From Friedmanniella luteola (lineage in GTDB: Bacteria > Actinomycetota > Actinomycetes > Propionibacteriales > Propionibacteriaceae), in the NCBI RefSeq assembly GCF_900105065.1, contig NZ_LT629749.1, positions 4,340,001-4,404,000 of the forward strand: a stretch of DNA of 64,000 bases. Reading direction: 5' to 3'. A program made the position numbers and the translations under genes. How positions within the stretch are numbered: the first letter of the stretch is position 1; each line of letters begins with the position of its first letter. Below are positions 58,223-64,000 of the stretch, piece after piece. The notes under the pieces are model-generated. The model searched no databases, was not told the origin of the DNA, and saw nothing but the letters and a program-made list of their open reading frames with translations.

Positions 58223-58939
58223 ATGCGCGCCCGACTCGAGGAGCTGGACTTCCAGCCCACCCCCATCGGCGAGGTGAGCCTGCGGCGGCGCCAGGACCCG
58301 GTCTCCGGGGTCGACGTCTTCGAGGTGAAGCTGGGCGAGGAGTACCTGATGTCCAGCCTGTTCACCGTCGCCGAGGAGGAGCTCTCCCGGCTCGCCCTCG
58401 CCCGGCTGAGCGGGGAGCACCTCGACGTCGCCGTCGGCGGCCTCGGGCTGGGCCACACCGCGGCCGCCGCCCTGGAGGACCCGCGGGTGCGCGAGCTGCT
58501 GGTCGTCGACGCGCTGGCCCCGGTGATCGACTGGCACCGGCGCGGGCTGGTGCCCGTCGGACCCACCCTGACCGCCGACCCGCGCTGCCGGTTCGTGCAC
58601 GGCGACTTCTTCGCCCTCAGCGACGGCGCCGGCTTCGACCCCGAGCAGCCGGACCGGACCTTCGACGCCGTGGTGGTGGACATCGACCACTCCCCCGCCC
58701 ACCTGCTGGCCGACGGCAGCGCCGGCTTCTACTCCCCGGCCGGCACCCGCACCCTGACCCGCCACCTGCGGCCGGGCGGGGTCTACGCCCTGTGGTCCAA
58801 CGACCCGCCCGACGCGGCCTACCTGGCGGTCCTCACCGCGGTCTTCGACGACGTCGCGGCCGAGGTGGTGTCCTTCCCCAACCCGTTGCAGGACCGCGAG
58901 GCGACCAACACCGTCTACCTCGCCACCCGGCGCGGCTGA
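58223..58939 (+). CDS. Spermidine-synthase-like protein
   Basis: A 238-residue Rossmann-fold protein starting at ATG 58223. Sequence blocks resembling spermidine synthase: RLEELDFQPTPIGEVSLRRR, FEVKLGEEYLMSSLFTVAEEELSRLAL, LDVAVGGLGLGHTAAAALEDPRVRELLVVDALAPVIDWHRRGL, GDFFALSD and FDAVVVDIDHSPAHLL. The catalytic Asp of the polyamine aminopropyltransferase may be replaced, so it could be a paralog that lacks that activity. It converges on the kinase gene at 59000 with a hairpin between them. Confidence 0.78.
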   Translation: MRARLEELDFQPTPIGEVSLRRRQDPVSGVDVFEVKLGEEYLMSSLFTVAEEELSRLALARLSGEHLDVAVGGLGLGHTAAAALEDPRVRELLVVDALAPVIDWHRRGLVPVGPTLTADPRCRFVHGDFFALSDGAGFDPEQPDRTFDAVVVDIDHSPAHLLADGSAGFYSPAGTRTLTRHLRPGGVYALWSNDPPDAAYLAVLTAVFDDVAAEVVSFPNPLQDREATNTVYLATRRG

Positions 58940-58947
58940 GGCCTGCG

Positions 58948-58982
58948 GCGGGCCACGACCCCTGGCACAGTCCGTGGCCCGC
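58948..58982. terminator. Terminator hairpin between convergent genes
   Basis: Ten-base inverted repeat GCGGGCCACG / CGTGGCCCGC with a 15-base loop, nine bases after the spermidine-synthase-like stop. It separates that gene from the P-loop kinase ending at 59000. Confidence 0.55.
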
Positions 58983-58999
58983 TCGAGCGCCCGGACCCC

Positions 59000-59533
59000 T
59001 CAGCCCACCCGGTCGAGCGACGGCCAGCGCGCGGCCGCCCAGGTGGCCCAGCCGCCGCTGCCCGCCGGCGCCGGCGGCACCGGTCCGCCGGCCAGCTCGG
59101 CCGCGTCCGGCTCCTCGAACACCCGGCGGGAGTCGTCGACCTCCGCGTCGGTCATCGCGAAGGTGTCCCCCGGCGTCGTGGCCCAGCGGCTCCCGACGCG
59201 GGACCGCTGCGTCTCCCGGTCGACCGGCAGGTAGACGACCTCCGCCGTCGCCCCGAGGGACGCGGCGAGCGCCCGGAGGGACGACCGCTCGTCGCGGCCC
59301 CAGAAGCCGAAGTCGAGGACGACGCTGGTGCCCAGCCGGAGGGCCTGCAGCGCCACCGACACGAGCCGGCCCTCGAGGACGTCCCGCTTGCCGTCCGGGT
59401 CGGACGCCCCGTACAGCGGGATCATCCACACGTCGGGACTCAGCCGGAGGGCGTCGTGCGCGGCGGCCAGGGCCTGCGCGCGGGTCGTCTTGCCCGCCCC
59501 GGGCAGCCCCACCATCAGGTACAGCGTGGTCAT
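59000..59533 (-). CDS. AAA-type P-loop small-molecule kinase
   Basis: A 177-residue kinase. It begins MTTLYLMVGLPGAGKTTRAQAL, a clear Walker A. A conserved Asp (SPDVWMIPLYG) and GTSVVLDFGFWGRDERSSLRALA follow, typical of the AAA_33 'zeta toxin/kinase' superfamily of nucleoside or drug kinases. It lies 54 bases downstream of the E2 gene, in the same direction, with GAGGA before the ATG. It is possibly part of the 2-oxoacid dehydrogenase transcript. The substrate is unknown. Confidence 0.78.
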   Translation of the reverse strand: MTTLYLMVGLPGAGKTTRAQALAAAHDALRLSPDVWMIPLYGASDPDGKRDVLEGRLVSVALQALRLGTSVVLDFGFWGRDERSSLRALAASLGATAEVVYLPVDRETQRSRVGSRWATTPGDTFAMTDAEVDDSRRVFEEPDAAELAGGPVPPAPAGSGGWATWAAARWPSLDRVG

Positions 59534-59586
59534 CGGGCCATCCTCGGCCACCCGTCGACCCGGGACCCGTCGAGGTCGGCGAGCCG

Positions 59587-61080
59587 CTAGAAGAGCAGTC
59601 CCAGCCCCGGGTCGCCGAGGACCTGGGCCACGTCGGCCAGGAACGTCGAGCCCTGGGCGCCGTCGGCCAGCCGGTGGTCGAACGACACGGCGAGGGTGGT
59701 CACCCAGCGCGGCTCGATCCGCTCGTCGGCGCCCGTGCCCACCACCCACGGGCGGCGGGCGATCTGGCCGAAGCAGAGGATGCCGGACTCGCCGGGGTTG
59801 AGGATCGGGGTGCCGGCGTCGACGCCGAAGGTGCCGACGTTGGTGATGGTGAAGCTGCCGCCCGCCATCTCGGCGGGCTGCGTCCGGCCCTCGCGCGCGG
59901 TGGCGACCAGCGCGTTGATCGCCTGCGCCAGCTCCAGCAGGCCCAGCGCCTGGGCGCCCTTGATGTTCGGCACCACCAGGCCGCGGGGCGTGGCCGCGGC
60001 GATGCCCAGGTTGACCGAGCCCAGCTGGACGATCTCGCCGGCCGGCTCGTCCCAGAAGGCGTTCAGCTCCGGCGTCCGGCGCAGGGCCAGGCAGACGGCC
60101 TTGGTCACCAGCAGCAGCGGGGAGATCCGGACGTCCCGGAACTCCCGGCGGCTCTTCAGCCGCTCGAGCAGCTCCATGCTGGCGCTGACGTCGCAGGTGA
60201 GCCACTCGGTGACGTGGGGCGCGGTGAACGCCGAGCGGACCATCGCCTCCGCCGTCGCCCTGCGGACCCCGCGCACGGGGATCCGGACGTCGCCCTCGCC
60301 CTGCGGCCGCGTCGCCGCCACCGGGGGCGCGACCAGCGGTGCCGGCGCGGCCGCGGCCGCGGCGGCCGCCGTCACGTCGTCGCGGGTGATGACGCCCCCG
60401 GGACCCGTGCCGGTGACCGTGGTCAGGTCGACCCCGAGGTCCTTGGCCACCTTGCGCACCGGCGGCTTGGCCAGCACCGGCCCGCCGCGCAGCAGCGGCT
60501 CGGGGGCCGCCGGACCGGGCGCGGGCAGCGGGGCGACCGGGGTCGAGGAGGCGGGTGCGGCCGCGTGCAGCGCGGCCCGGTCGTCGGTGCGCCGGGAGAC
60601 CGGCACGTCCGTCGCGAAGGTGCCGGACAGCTGGTCGTGCGCCTGCTGGGGCGCCGGGTCGGCCGCGGCGGCCTTCCGCGGCCGCCGCTTGCTCTCCCCG
60701 GTCCGGGGGCCGTAGCCGACGAGGTTGGGCACCCGCCGCCCACCGTCGCCGCCACCGACCATGCCGTCGCTCGGCTCGACGACGCGCTCCGCCGTCGGGC
60801 TCGCCGCCGAGGGCGCGTCGGCCGGGGCGGCGGACGCGGCCCCGTCGTCGATGGCGATGATCGGGGCGCCGACGTCGGCGGTCTCACCCTCGGCCACCAG
60901 CAGCGCGGTGACCGTCCCGGCGTAGGGGCTGGGCAGCTCGACGAGGGACTTGCTGGTCTCGATCTCCAGCAGGATGTCGTTCACCGCGACGGTGTCGCCG
61001 ACGGCCACCCGCCAGGTGACGATGTCGGCCTCGACGAGGCCCTCCCCGGGATCGGGCAGCCGGAACTCACGGATCGCCAT
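59587..61080 (-). CDS. 2-oxoacid dehydrogenase E2 (dihydrolipoamide acyltransferase)
   Basis: A 497-residue acyltransferase core protein. The N-terminal lipoyl domain (1-78) has the lipoylated Lys44 in EIETSKSLVELPSP. Long Ala/Pro linkers flank a peripheral subunit-binding domain (about 203-245: KPPVRKVAKDLGVDLTTVTGTGPGGVITRDDV). The catalytic domain (about 265-497) includes NLGIAAATPRGLVVPNIKGAQ, TITNVGTFGVDAGTPILNPGESGILCFGQI, SFDHRLADGAQGSTFLADV (catalytic His, DHRLADG). The complex would make acyl-CoA from branched-chain 2-oxoacids or pyruvate. It is third in the operon; E3 is not here. Actinobacterial homologues are named BkdC. Confidence 0.9.
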   Translation of the reverse strand: MAIREFRLPDPGEGLVEADIVTWRVAVGDTVAVNDILLEIETSKSLVELPSPYAGTVTALLVAEGETADVGAPIIAIDDGAASAAPADAPSAASPTAERVVEPSDGMVGGGDGGRRVPNLVGYGPRTGESKRRPRKAAAADPAPQQAHDQLSGTFATDVPVSRRTDDRAALHAAAPASSTPVAPLPAPGPAAPEPLLRGGPVLAKPPVRKVAKDLGVDLTTVTGTGPGGVITRDDVTAAAAAAAAPAPLVAPPVAATRPQGEGDVRIPVRGVRRATAEAMVRSAFTAPHVTEWLTCDVSASMELLERLKSRREFRDVRISPLLLVTKAVCLALRRTPELNAFWDEPAGEIVQLGSVNLGIAAATPRGLVVPNIKGAQALGLLELAQAINALVATAREGRTQPAEMAGGSFTITNVGTFGVDAGTPILNPGESGILCFGQIARRPWVVGTGADERIEPRWVTTLAVSFDHRLADGAQGSTFLADVAQVLGDPGLGLLF

Positions 61081-61115
61081 GTCGTCTCCTCCTCAGGCTC
61101 GTGCGGGGGGTTCAC

Positions 61116-61133
61116 AGGGGGGTCGTCCCCCCT
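61116..61133. other. Intercistronic hairpin between E1-beta and E2 genes
   Basis: AGGGGGG and CCCCCCT pair (seven bases) around a TCGT loop, within the 58-base gap between E1 beta and E2. It may adjust the ratio of E1 to E2 expression. Confidence 0.4.
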
Positions 61134-61138
61134 CGCGA

Positions 61139-62113
61139 TCAGTACGCGAGCGAGCGGTCGACGACGTCGAGCACCCGGTCCAGGTCGGGCAGGTAGCCGT
61201 CCTCGACCTTGCTCGGCGGGTACGGCGTGTCGAACCCGCCCACCCGGAGCACCGGCGCCTCCAGGGAGTAGAAGCACTCCTCGGTGATCCGGGCGGCCAG
61301 CTCCGAGCCCAGGCCCAGCGTCGTCGGCGCCTCGTGGACGACGACCACCCGGCCGGTCTTCTGGGCCGACGCGGCGACGGTGGTCATGTCCAGCGGGGAC
61401 AGCGAGCGCAGGTCCACCACCTCGAGGTCGCGGCCCTCGTCCGCGGCGGCGACCGCCGCGTCCAGGCACACCTTCACCGTCGGCCCGTAGGCCAGCAGGG
61501 TGACGTCACGGCCCTCGCGGAGCACCGACGCCGCGTGCAGCGGCAGCGGCGTCGCCGCCTCGTCCACCTCGGCGCGCTCGTGGTAGCGACGCTTGGGCTC
61601 GAGGAAGACCACCGGGTCGTCGGAGGCGATGGCCTGCTGGATCATCCAGTAGGCGTCGACCGGGGTGGCGCAGCTGACGACCTTGAGCCCGGCCGTGTGC
61701 ACGAAGTAGCTCTCGGGCGACTCGCTGTGGTGCTCGACGCCCCCGATGCCCCCGCCGAACGGGATGCGGATGACCATCGGGATGCTGAGAGCACCCCGGG
61801 TGCGGTACCGCAGCTTGGCCACCTGGCTGACGATCTGGTCGAACGCCGGGTAGACGAAGCCGTCGAACTGGATCTCGCACACCGGCCGGTAGCCGCGGAT
61901 GGCCATCCCGACGGCGGTGCCGATGATGCCCGACTCCGCCAGCGGGGAGTCGATGACCCGGCCCTCGCCGAAGTCCTTCTGCAGGCCCTCGGTCACCCGG
62001 AAGACACCGCCCAGCTTGCCGATGTCCTCGCCCGCCAGGACGACCTTGGGGTCGGCCTCGAGGGCGCGGCGGAGGCCGGCGTTGATCGCCTTGGCCATGG
62101 TCAGCGTGGTCAC
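61139..62113 (-). CDS. 2-oxoacid dehydrogenase E1 subunit beta
   Basis: A 324-residue transketolase-like subunit. GTG 62113 overlaps the E1-alpha stop by four bases (GTGA). Family motifs: VVLAGEDIGKLGGVFRVTEGLQ, DSPLAESGIIGTAVGMAIRGYRPVCEIQFDGFVYPAFDQIVSQVAKLRY, MVIRIPFGGGIGGVEHHSES, VVFLEPKRRYHE, LLAYGPTVKVCLDA and VVHEAPTTLGLGSEL. It forms an alpha2beta2 thiamine-diphosphate enzyme with E1 alpha. The beta subunit of pyruvate and branched-chain enzymes is nearly identical in motif, so substrate is open. Confidence 0.9.
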   Translation of the reverse strand: MTTLTMAKAINAGLRRALEADPKVVLAGEDIGKLGGVFRVTEGLQKDFGEGRVIDSPLAESGIIGTAVGMAIRGYRPVCEIQFDGFVYPAFDQIVSQVAKLRYRTRGALSIPMVIRIPFGGGIGGVEHHSESPESYFVHTAGLKVVSCATPVDAYWMIQQAIASDDPVVFLEPKRRYHERAEVDEAATPLPLHAASVLREGRDVTLLAYGPTVKVCLDAAVAAADEGRDLEVVDLRSLSPLDMTTVAASAQKTGRVVVVHEAPTTLGLGSELAARITEECFYSLEAPVLRVGGFDTPYPPSKVEDGYLPDLDRVLDVVDRSLAY

Positions 62114-63306
62114 CGTGCACCTCCGGGTGCCGTCGGGGCGGTCGCCGGCTCGGGGTCCTCGAAGGTCGCGACGTACTCGGCGTGGGCGGCCTGCTGGGCG
62201 CGCAGGTAGGGCGTCTGCTCGGCGTACACCCAGTCGAAGGTCTCGGTGAGGGTCGGCTCCGGCAGCGCCAGGCAGGCGGCCCGCAGCTCGGTGGCCATCG
62301 CGTCGGCCTCGGCGTCGACGGCCGCGTAGAAGGTGTCGTCCGCGAGCCCGCCGGCGGTCAGGTACGCCTTCACCCGCGCGATCGGGTCCTTGAGCCGCCA
62401 GTGCTCCAGCTCGTCGGCCAGCCGGTACTTGCTCGGGTCGTCGGAGGTGGTGTGGGCGCCCATCCGGTAGGTGTAGGCCTCGATCAGCGTCGGCCCGTTG
62501 CCGGAGCGGGCCCGCTCCAGGGCCGCCTTCGTGACGGCCTGGACCGCGAGCACGTCGTTGCCGTCGACGCGGACGCCGGGGAAGCCGAAGCCCGAGGCGC
62601 GGCGGTAGAGCGGGATCCGGGACTGCCGCTCGATCGGCTCCGAGATCGCCCACTGGTTGTTCTGGCAGAAGAACACGACGGGGGCGTTGTAGGAGCTGGC
62701 GAAGATGAACGCCTCGTTGACGTCGCCCTGGCTGGTGGCGCCGTCGCCGAAGTAGGCGACCACGGCGGTGTCGCGGTCCGGGTCGCCGGTGCCGACGAGG
62801 CCGTCGCGCTCGATGCCCATGGCGTAGCCGGTCGCGTGCAGGGTCTGGGAGCCGATGATGATCGCGTACGGGCCGAAGCGGGTCTGCTCGATGTCCCAGG
62901 CGCCGTGGTCGACGCCGCGGAACATGGCCAGCAGCCGCAGCGGGTCGACCCCGCGCACCCAGGCCACGCCGTGCTCGCGGTAGGTCGGGAAGACGAAGTC
63001 CTGCGGGCTCATGCCGTGCCCGGAGCCCACCTGCGCGGCCTCCTGGCCCAGGCTGGAGGCCCAGACGCCCAGCTCGCCCTGGCGCTGCAGGGCGGTGGCC
63101 TCCGCGTCCACCCGCCGGCTGAGGACCATGTCGCGGTAGTAGCCGCGGACGTCCTCGTCGCTGCCGGTGAAGGCGTGGTCGGGGTGCTCGCGCCGCTCAC
63201 CGTCCGGCGTCAGCAGCTGGACCAGCTCCGCGTCACCGCCGGGCCCGAAGGCCCCGGCCCCGTCGTCCGCGCGGGGGATGTCCCCGACTCGGCTGACCTC
63301 GGTCAC
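62110..63306 (-). CDS. pdhA: 2-oxoacid dehydrogenase E1 subunit alpha
   Basis: A 398-residue thiamine-diphosphate subunit. GTG 63306 is preferred because AGGAGAGG is about seven bases upstream; the longer frame has no site. Thiamine motif: AYFGDGATSQGDVNEAFIFASSYNAPVVFFCQNN. Others: YYRDMVLSRRVDAEATALQRQGELGVWASSLGQEAAQVGSG, TYREHGVAWVRGVDPLRLLAMFRG, YTYRMGAHTTSDDPSKYR. It matches the Gram-positive PDH E1-alpha/BkdA family; a branched-chain role is equally possible. It is the first gene of an operon: E1 alpha, E1 beta, E2, P-loop kinase. Confidence 0.88.
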   Translation of the reverse strand: MTEVSRVGDIPRADDGAGAFGPGGDAELVQLLTPDGERREHPDHAFTGSDEDVRGYYRDMVLSRRVDAEATALQRQGELGVWASSLGQEAAQVGSGHGMSPQDFVFPTYREHGVAWVRGVDPLRLLAMFRGVDHGAWDIEQTRFGPYAIIIGSQTLHATGYAMGIERDGLVGTGDPDRDTAVVAYFGDGATSQGDVNEAFIFASSYNAPVVFFCQNNQWAISEPIERQSRIPLYRRASGFGFPGVRVDGNDVLAVQAVTKAALERARSGNGPTLIEAYTYRMGAHTTSDDPSKYRLADELEHWRLKDPIARVKAYLTAGGLADDTFYAAVDAEADAMATELRAACLALPEPTLTETFDWVYAEQTPYLRAQQAAHAEYVATFEDPEPATAPTAPGGAR

Positions 63307-63610
63307 AGGTTTCCTCTCCTCCGCTCGGGAGCGCACCCACCCGTGCTCCCGCGGCCCGGGGCCCGTCGGTGGACGCGCCCTCCTGGCCATTGAAGTCCCC
63401 GGTCGAGGTCTGCGCCGGCCGCCGCGCTGCACAACGTACCGCCGACCGCGCGGGGCCCGGAAAACAACTTGCAGGGCCTAGTTCTTTGCCCGAGGGTGGA
63501 CCGACGGCGACCCGCGGGGGTCGCCCTGAGACGAAGGAGGCGTGACGTGTCCATCACCGTCCCCGGGTCCCCCTCGACCCGTCCCCTCGTCTCTGGAGCA
63601 CTCCTCGACC
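63307..63610. other. 304-base divergent intergenic region (pdhA / RIO kinase)
   Basis: Holds the promoters of both operons, a hairpin GGCGACC / GGGTCGCC near 63509-63527, and a strong ribosome site AGGAGG (63535-63540) six bases before a GTG at 63547 that opens a 37-codon frame overlapping the RIO start. A/T-rich patches occur around 63460-63490. No other gene is seen. Confidence 0.55.
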
Positions 63611-63660
63611 ATGACCGACCCCGCAGCACCGGGCGCGCGCGGCCTCGCCGCCGTCCCTGA
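63547..63660 (+). CDS. Possible overlapping small ORF with a strong ribosome site
   Basis: GTG 63547 has AGGAGG with a six-base spacer, the strongest ribosome site at this end. It encodes 37 residues (VSITVPGSPSTRPLVSGALL..., ending in a basic RPRRRP) and reads through the RIO start out of frame. It may be a leader or regulatory ORF, or a sign that the kinase start is elsewhere. Nothing in its sequence suggests a known family. Confidence 0.35.
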   Translation: MSITVPGSPSTRPLVSGALLDHDRPRSTGRARPRRRP

Positions 63661-64000
63661 CCCGACCCCCCTCCACCCCGTCCCGGCCGCCGACCCGCTG
63701 CCCTGGGACCACGTCCCGCTCGAGGACGACCTCGGCCCCGGCCGCCGCTGGTCGACCTGGGACGACATCGGCGTCCTCGCCGGCCCCGAGCCCTGGCCGG
63801 ACTGGCTGGTGACGGCCGACGCCGCCGTCGACACCGAGCTGGGCATCCTCAAGACCGGCAAGGAGGCGGACGTCTTCCTGCTGGAGCGCGCCGTCCCCGA
63901 CGAGGACGGCGTGGTGCTGGCGGCCAAGCGCTACCGCGGCACCGACCACCGGCTGTTCCACCGCGACGCCGGCTACACCGAGCACCGCCGGATGCGGAAC
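63611..64000 (+). CDS. RIO-type serine protein kinase, 3' truncated
   Basis: The frame is open from ATG 63611 to the window edge (130 codons). The conserved RIO segment is TELGILKTGKEADVFLLERA, where the GKEADV is the ATP-binding loop, followed by VVLAAKRYRGTDHRLFHRD with the ATP-binding Lys. An N-terminal Pro/Asp-rich region of about 75 residues precedes it. RIO kinases phosphorylate serines, with roles in ribosome assembly in archaea and eukaryotes; the bacterial role is unclear. A GGAG at 63595 is 12 bases upstream, weaker than the site of the overlapping ORF. Confidence 0.8.
   Translation, partial: MTDPAAPGARGLAAVPDPTPLHPVPAADPLPWDHVPLEDDLGPGRRWSTWDDIGVLAGPEPWPDWLVTADAAVDTELGILKTGKEADVFLLERAVPDEDGVVLAAKRYRGTDHRLFHRDAGYTEHRRMRN

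Noticed and set aside
1-64000. tRNA, rRNA, CRISPR array or insertion sequence
   Set aside because: No tRNA-like cloverleaf, rRNA-like stretch, spaced repeats or transposase motifs were noticed on either strand.

Overview
The window is chromosomal DNA from a very high G+C actinomycete. The evidence is strong GC3 bias, many GTG starts, -10 boxes sitting 6-7 bases ahead of start codons (leaderless transcripts), 4-base ATGA/GTGA gene overlaps, an ANTAR regulator, a mycothiol-transferase-like DinB protein, a FadE5-type acyl-CoA dehydrogenase, a DesA3-type desaturase with its reductase, an actinobacterial LigD and a RIO kinase. The genus cannot be fixed from this sequence; Propionibacteriales or Geodermatophilales would both fit. 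I saw no rRNA, tRNA, CRISPR array, insertion sequence or prophage. Apart from the two genes cut by the window edges, the genes look intact.

Layout. 1-5100: membrane proteins, two small or hypothetical proteins, a secreted SH3 / ARB_07466-type cell-wall protein and a flavin disulfide reductase. 5111-9052: an antibiotic-kinase-like gene coupled to a 3-methyladenine glycosylase gene, then a dikinase-like enzyme of unknown acceptor. 9030-14075: a sugar ABC importer operon (ATPase, permease, binding protein) continuing into a Gfo/Idh/MocA dehydrogenase and the dikinase-like gene. 14339-21600: a GT39 mannosyltransferase, a MalY/PatB lyase, an OhrR-like MarR regulator with a divergent small gene, a TetR-DUF6328-DUF72 operon, CsbD and a cytidylyltransferase. 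21734-26523: MFS exporter, GAF-ANTAR regulator, then ornithine aminotransferase and dimethylargininase with a divergent Lrp. 26730-33166: panB-panC, a coiled-coil protein, an SDR, a diacylglycerol-kinase-type lipid kinase, an NAD-binding protein and a CPBP protease. 33520-40911: ligD, an AlkZ-like protein, TerC, a DinB/hemerythrin/LLM run and a Cys-rich protein.

41149-46335: a fatty-acid desaturase plus ferredoxin-reductase operon behind a double TetR-type operator, a small acidic protein, an orphan response regulator, and an ECF sigma factor with its zinc anti-sigma factor. 46336-52646: a large secreted beta-propeller/LamG protein, a GH13 enzyme, and a methyltransferase coupled to a mycothiol-transferase-like gene. 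52656-58939: a nucleotidyltransferase-fold protein, a pentapeptide-repeat protein, fadE5 behind another double operator, an acyltransferase and a spermidine-synthase-like protein. 59000-64000: a branched-chain 2-oxoacid/pyruvate dehydrogenase operon (E1 alpha, E1 beta, E2, P-loop kinase) divergent from a RIO kinase that runs off the end.

Most genes are housekeeping or ordinary accessory genes of actinomycetes. The most useful observations are regulatory. There are paired palindromic operators ahead of two lipid operons with no adjacent regulator. CRP-like sites lie ahead of the sugar importer and the GH13 gene. Several leaderless promoters are visible. A well-formed small ORF overlaps the RIO kinase start. 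The least understood enzyme is the dikinase-like protein at 6617-9052. I found no clear evidence of a wholly new multi-gene system.
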